This document shows positions 5,751 through 8,923 of a stretch of 8,923 nt of DNA, in pieces (within the stretch, counting starts at the first letter, position 1; each line of letters starts with the position of its first letter). The translations under genes and the position numbers were made by a program. Source of the stretch: Lachnospiraceae bacterium UBA3845. Its GTDB lineage: Bacteria; Bacillota; Clostridia; Lachnospirales; Lachnospiraceae. The notes beneath the pieces were generated by a model. That model did no database searches. It saw nothing but the letters and a program-made list of their open reading frames with translations, and was not told where the DNA came from. The DNA lies in assembly GCA_002392705.1 (NCBI GenBank), contig DGHP01000056.1, forward strand, positions 1 through 8,923. Reading direction: 5' to 3'.

Positions 5751-6572
5751 GAGTCGTCCCAGTTTTCCGCTCCGGTAATCATCGATCAGAAGCTGCGCGG
5801 CGCGTTCCGTATCCGGAATTCCGCCGTTCTTCAGGCAGCCCCGCGCTCCGGCAATCTCCTCAAGGAGCGCTTCGTCCGCGACGGTTCCGCTGACCTGGTA
5901 TCGCTCCGCCAGCGCCTCCGGATAGGCTGTAAAAAGGTAATCGGCAAGCCATAGGCCCAGCTCCCGGAAATCCTGCAGCTCATCCCGGATGGATCCCAGG
6001 ACGGCCAGGCGCCTCCCGATCTGCTGATCCTCGAATTTCGGCCACAGAATACCGGGCGTGTCCAGAAGCTCCACATTCCGGTTCAGGCGGATCCACTGTT
6101 TTCCTTTGGTCACTCCGGGCCTGTTCCCGGTCTTTGCGACCGCCTTCCCCGCGAAGGAATTAATGAAAGTGGACTTGCCCACGTTCGGGATTCCCGCGAT
6201 CATGGCCCGCACCGGACGGTTCATGATTCCGCGTTTTCTGTCCCGCTCAATCTTCTGGCGGCAGGCTTCCTCTACGAGAGCCTTCACCTTTGTGACGCTT
6301 GCCCCGCTTCTTGAATCCGTCAGGCAGGTAAGAAAGCCTTTCTTCTCAAAATACTCCTTCCATGCCCGGTTTGCCGCCTCATCCGCAAGGTCGCTTTTAT
6401 TCAGGACGATGACTCTGGCCTTTCCCTGCGCCAGAGCGTCGATATCCGGATTGCGCCCGGACAGGGGCGCTCTCGCGTCCGTCAGTTCTATCAGCAGGTC
6501 AATTAACTTTATGTTCTCCTGCATCATGCGCTTCGCCCGGGTCATATGCCCGGGGTACCACTGGTAATCCAT
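5733..6572 (-). CDS. rbgA: Ribosome biogenesis GTPase RbgA (YlqF)
   Basis: RbgA is a circularly permuted GTPase that promotes late assembly of the 50S subunit. The permuted order is visible in the 279 residues: G4 NKSD (58-61) comes before the P-loop GIPNVGKST (127-135), then GVTKG (153-157) and G3 DTPG (171-174). His9 in QWYPGHM corresponds to the His shown to be needed for GTP hydrolysis in Bacillus RbgA. The C-terminal region ends DYRSGKLGRLSLERP, typical of the family. The ATG at 6572 has GGAGG four bases upstream. It is flanked by the two signal-peptidase-type genes, in the widely conserved rplS-lepB-rbgA-rnhB order, and a ribosome-assembly role fits its company with L19. Its 3' end has been duplicated into the downstream gap. 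Confidence 0.96.
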   Translation of the reverse strand: MDYQWYPGHMTRAKRMMQENIKLIDLLIELTDARAPLSGRNPDIDALAQGKARVIVLNKSDLADEAANRAWKEYFEKKGFLTCLTDSRSGASVTKVKALVEEACRQKIERDRKRGIMNRPVRAMIAGIPNVGKSTFINSFAGKAVAKTGNRPGVTKGKQWIRLNRNVELLDTPGILWPKFEDQQIGRRLAVLGSIRDELQDFRELGLWLADYLFTAYPEALAERYQVSGTVADEALLEEIAGARGCLKNGGIPDTERAAQLLIDDYRSGKLGRLSLERP

Positions 6573-6604
6573 GCTGCCTCCATCCCTGATGCACTGTCAA
6601 AAGT

Positions 6605-6720
6605 ATGGTCTGACCCTTCGCATCATCTGTTATTACGATTCACGGCTCCACACATCGGGCCAACCCGCATATTTCGCCCGGCAGCTCTGCTGCCTTGGAA
6701 TAGCGTAAAGAGCAGACCAT
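6605..6720. repeat. 116-bp intergenic segment bounded by inverted repeats
   Basis: ATGGTCTG (6605-6612) recurs inverted as CAGACCAT (6713-6720), enclosing most of the 158-base gap between lepB and rbgA. Inside is a perfect hairpin, GGCAGC/GCTGCC with a TCT loop (6680-6694). No open frame or U-tract is apparent. The structure could be a small inserted element or an RNA with a closing stem. An 8-bp match over this distance could also arise by chance, so the call is tentative. Confidence 0.35.
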
Positions 6721-6730
6721 CTGTTTAATA

Positions 6731-7390
6731 TTACAGGAACCTCCTGTGCTCCGCCGGGCTCAGCACAAACCAGGCCTTGCCCTCTATCATATCGTTGGTA
6801 ACCACGCCGATCTCCGCGCTCCGGGAGTCCTCGGAATTATTCCGGTTATCTCCCAGAACAAAATACTGCCTGTCCTTAAGACGGATCGGTTCCGCTGCCA
6901 GTCCCGGACTTGTGATGGCCGGATAATCCGCTCCCTCCAGGTAGACCTTTCCGTCGATATAGATCATGCCGTCCTTGATCTGGATCGTCTGCCCCGGAAG
7001 ACCGATCACCCGCTTGATATCCGAATGGGCGTTGGTACTTCCGTTCGGTTTATAGGAAATGATATCCCCCTGGGACGGGCCGTTCATCTGATATGCAAAG
7101 ATATTGATCAGAAGGGTATCCCCGCCCGAGAGGGTCGGATCCATGGACTGGCCGACATTCGTCCTTGTCTGTCCGAAGATATAAACCGCCACATAGGCAA
7201 AAAGGATAACGATCCCGATCTGAAGCACCCACTCGAGAAGAATCCGGGGTCCGGACTTGCGCCGCGCAAGAGCGCGTTTTTTCTTTTCCTCCTCTTCCCT
7301 CCGGGCTTCAAGACGTGCCCGCTCCCTTGGCGTATACTGCTTCCAGTCCTGATTCGTAAAATCAATCGGCTTATCGCTTACATATTTCAT
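6731..7390 (-). CDS. lepB: Signal peptidase I, catalytically complete
   Basis: The enzyme removes signal peptides from exported preproteins on the outer face of the membrane. The start is ATG 7390 (219 residues), with AGGAG five bases upstream; the frame extends further upstream without a better ribosome site. A long charged cytoplasmic region (residues 1-49, rich in Glu, Arg and Lys, probably a short coiled coil) precedes one membrane segment at about 50-72. The nucleophile Ser82 lies in GQSMDPTL and the general base Lys126 in DIKRVIGLPG. GDNRNNSEDSR (180-190) completes the S26 boxes. It follows rplS by 152 bases and precedes rbgA. It is the active counterpart of the downstream gene that has lost both catalytic residues. 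The perfect palindrome TGCCCGGCCGGGCA (7400-7413) touches its ribosome site and might affect translation. Confidence 0.95.
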   Translation of the reverse strand: MKYVSDKPIDFTNQDWKQYTPRERARLEARREEEEKKKRALARRKSGPRILLEWVLQIGIVILFAYVAVYIFGQTRTNVGQSMDPTLSGGDTLLINIFAYQMNGPSQGDIISYKPNGSTNAHSDIKRVIGLPGQTIQIKDGMIYIDGKVYLEGADYPAITSPGLAAEPIRLKDRQYFVLGDNRNNSEDSRSAEIGVVTNDMIEGKAWFVLSPAEHRRFL

Positions 7391-7497
7391 ACTGACTCCT
7401 GCCCGGCCGGGCAATAAAAGCGGGCATATCGCAGCATGGCTGCTCAATGTCCGTCAGCTTCAGATATCTGCTCATGCCGCCATGGGCTTAATCGCGC

Positions 7498-7528
7498 AAA
7501 AGGGCTGTCGCACAGCATGCGGCAGCCC
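7498..7528 (-). terminator. Weak terminator/attenuator after rplS
   Basis: On the minus strand GGGCTGCCGCA (7528-7518) pairs with TGCGACAGCCC (7512-7502): 11 positions with one C-A mismatch and a five-base loop. Four T residues (7501-7498) follow at once. It starts 15 bases after the rplS stop. The short U-tract suggests partial termination, giving more L19 transcript than downstream lepB-rbgA message. Confidence 0.6.
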
Positions 7529-7542
7529 CAACCTGACTTTGA

Positions 7543-7890
7543 TTATCGAACCAGCTCTTTTACCTTGGCGCGCTTGCCGACACGGTCTCTGAGGTAGTTC
7601 AGTTTCGCGCGTCTTACTTTACCGCGTCTGATCACGTCTACCTTCTCGACGGTCGGAGAATGCAGCGGCCAGGTCTTCTCGACGCCGATGCCGCCTGAGG
7701 ACTTTCTTACTGTAAAAGTAGCCCTGCTGCTTCCGCCCTGCTTCTTCAGAACCACGCCCTCGAAGACCTGGACTCTCTCCTTGTCTCCTTCTTTGATCTT
7801 GGCGTAAACTCTCACAGTATCTCCGGTACGGAACTGCGGAACGTCAGCACGAAGCTGCGCATCCTCAATCTTTTTGATAATCTCATTCAT
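7543..7890 (-). CDS. rplS: 50S ribosomal protein L19
   Basis: L19 is a structural protein of the large subunit at the interface with the small subunit. The 115-residue product has the usual length and family blocks: [20 protein letters not shown] near residues 20-39, [25 protein letters not shown] and the basic tail [20 protein letters not shown]. The start at 7890 has AAGGAGG nine bases upstream. It appears to head the minus-strand unit, with its own promoter and leader and a weak terminator behind it. In many Firmicutes rplS closes the rpsP-rimM-trmD cluster; here the upstream neighbour is instead a DUF1294 gene and eno, so rplS is separated from that cluster. Confidence 0.97.
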   Translation of the reverse strand: MNEIIKKIEDAQLRADVPQFRTGDTVRVYAKIKEGDKERVQVFEGVVLKKQGGSSRATFTVRKSSGGIGVEKTWPLHSPTVEKVDVIRRGKVRRAKLNYLRDRVGKRAKVKELVR

Positions 7891-7892
7891 CG

Positions 7893-7968
7893 GTGTGTTC
7901 CTCCTTCATCTAGGGATGTTCTTAATGCAAGCCAATTCTGCAGCAGAGGACCATCTCAAATTTCACAC
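7893..7968 (-). promoter_or_regulatory. Possible SD-sequestering structure in the rplS leader
   Basis: At the 5' end of the predicted transcript GTGTG (7968-7964) can pair with CACAC (7897-7893), and TCCTC (7950-7946) with GAGGA (7903-7899), which is the core of the rplS ribosome site. On the 3' side the two helices are separated by one base, so they could stack, leaving 13 bases bulged on the 5' side. Ribosomal protein genes often have autoregulatory leaders, so this is plausible. The pairing is short, however, and I do not recognise it as a named leader motif. Confidence 0.3.
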
Positions 7969-7975
7969 GGAGTCT

Positions 7976-8004
7976 AGTTTATCACAGATTCACGGCAGGT
8001 ACAA
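7976..8004 (-). promoter_or_regulatory. Likely rplS promoter
   Basis: On the minus strand TTGTAC (8004-7999) is followed after 17 bases by TAAACT (7981-7976), with TG one base before the -10, giving an extended -10. The -35 matches the sigma-A consensus only in TTG. The predicted start near 7969 gives a leader of about 80 nt. Its position between the DUF1294 gene and rplS supports it. Confidence 0.5.
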
Positions 8005-8048
8005 GCCAAAAAAGCAGGACTGAATGAACGATTTTCTAGTTATTATTC

Positions 8049-8336
8049 TCAGTGCATCAGTTTCAGGAAGAGCAGAAGTCCCGCCCCGGTCTGAAAGAGC
8101 AGAATCAAAGGCATGCCGATGACAAAGGACGGGTGCTTTGTCTTATGGCGGAAGAGATACATGCCCGCAATCGCGCCGATGCTGCCGCCCAGGGCTGCGC
8201 TCAGAAAGAGGCTTCTCTCCCGGATTCTCCAGATCCGCTTTTCGGCCCTCCGCTTATCCGCCCACATGAGGCAGAAAGCGGCAAGATTAATAAGAATCAG
8301 ATATATCAGCAGCAGCTTCCCCATCACCGGATTCAT
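8049..8336 (-). CDS. DUF1294 (YsdA-like) small membrane protein
   Basis: A 95-residue protein of unknown function. ATG 8336 is chosen because GGAGGG lies six bases upstream; an upstream GTG at 8414 in the same frame lacks a ribosome site. Residues about 6-24 form a hydrophobic helix (LLLIYLILINLAAFCLMW). The conserved family signature follows: ADKRRAEKRIWRIRE, then LFLSAALGGSIGAIAGMYLFRHKTKHPSF. A final hydrophobic segment (IGMPLILLFQTGAGLLLFL) ends the protein. The W/ADK...RI.E....L...GG..G...M..FRHKT pattern is typical of DUF1294, sometimes found fused to cold-shock domains. It lies between the eno terminator and the rplS promoter and seems to be its own short unit. No clear promoter was identified. 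Confidence 0.88.
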   Translation of the reverse strand: MNPVMGKLLLIYLILINLAAFCLMWADKRRAEKRIWRIRERSLFLSAALGGSIGAIAGMYLFRHKTKHPSFVIGMPLILLFQTGAGLLLFLKLMH

Positions 8337-8430
8337 CCTGTCCCTCCGCTTCTTCCTCCTCCCGGAACAGAGTCTGTAGCATGACTCAATGCCCCGGATG
8401 ATTCTTTCTGCCACGGCAAATACTGCCGTA

Positions 8431-8471
8431 AGATAAAGCCCCCTCTCTGTCAGACCAGACAGAGAGAGGGC
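8431..8471 (-). terminator. Rho-independent terminator of eno
   Basis: On the minus strand a 14-bp stem (8471-8458 with 8451-8438, one G-U pair) closes a six-base loop and is followed by a T-rich run, TTTATCT (8437-8431). It lies 39 bases after the eno stop. A lesser hairpin, AGACTC/GAGTCT (8497-8480), precedes it, and ACGGCA/TGCCGT follows just downstream. Confidence 0.88.
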
Positions 8472-8509
8472 TGCAGCTCAGACTCCTCGCAGAGTCTCGG
8501 CCGAATCTT

Positions 8510-8923
<414 letters not shown>

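Noticed and set aside
5531..5782. Minus-strand frame of 83 codons spanning the rbgA tail repeats, with a repeated peptide (MFGAALS / MLGAALS)
   Set aside because: The peptide repeat follows from the DNA repeat, and the frame overlaps the ends of both neighbouring genes. There is no family resemblance and no independent start evidence.
8008..8048. T-run (minus strand, about 8007-8012) after the DUF1294 gene as a terminator
   Set aside because: No convincing stem precedes the six T residues.

Overview
The window is a moderately GC-rich stretch of housekeeping chromosome. It most likely comes from the Clostridia, and a Lachnospiraceae-like organism is plausible. This rests on three things: the Firmicutes gene order rplS-lepB-rbgA(ylqF)-rnhB-yraN, the long (about 390-residue) clostridial form of PRPP synthetase, and strong AGGAGG-type ribosome-binding sites at nearly every start. 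The family-level assignment is inference. No phage, plasmid, CRISPR, rRNA or tRNA feature was seen.

Layout. The left edge (minus strand) holds the first 305 codons of a DUF512 radical-SAM protein that runs off the window. It is divergent from prs (plus strand), which has a good extended -10 promoter, a leader hairpin and a strong intrinsic terminator. Every other gene is on the minus strand. Read in the direction of transcription from the right edge, they are: the end of eno (enolase) with a strong terminator; a small DUF1294 membrane protein; then rplS with its own promoter, followed by lepB (active signal peptidase), rbgA, a second lepB-like gene, rnhB, yraN and pgeF, which converges on prs. 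The rplS-to-pgeF series looks like one transcription unit for ribosome assembly (L19, RbgA), protein export (LepB), R-loop and ribonucleotide processing (RNase HII), a nuclease-like protein (YraN) and cell-wall quality control (PgeF). It is punctuated by a weak terminator after rplS and a candidate terminator or attenuator just before rnhB.

Most notable points. (1) The second lepB paralogue has lost both catalytic residues: the Ser is Ala and the Lys is Arg. The paralogue two genes upstream keeps both. This looks like an intact pseudo-signal peptidase co-transcribed with an active one. (2) The intergenic gaps of this operon carry unexplained repeat structures. There is a roughly 195-bp palindrome-rich element whose last stem supplies the pseudo-lepB stop codon. 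There is a tandem duplication of the 3' tail of rbgA, including its stop codon. There is a 116-bp segment bounded by 8-bp inverted repeats. After pgeF there is a run of degenerate units of about 46 bp. (3) The leaders of rplS and prs can form structures that may be regulatory.

No clearly new multi-gene system is visible. The points worth a second look are the pseudo-signal peptidase and the repeat elements.
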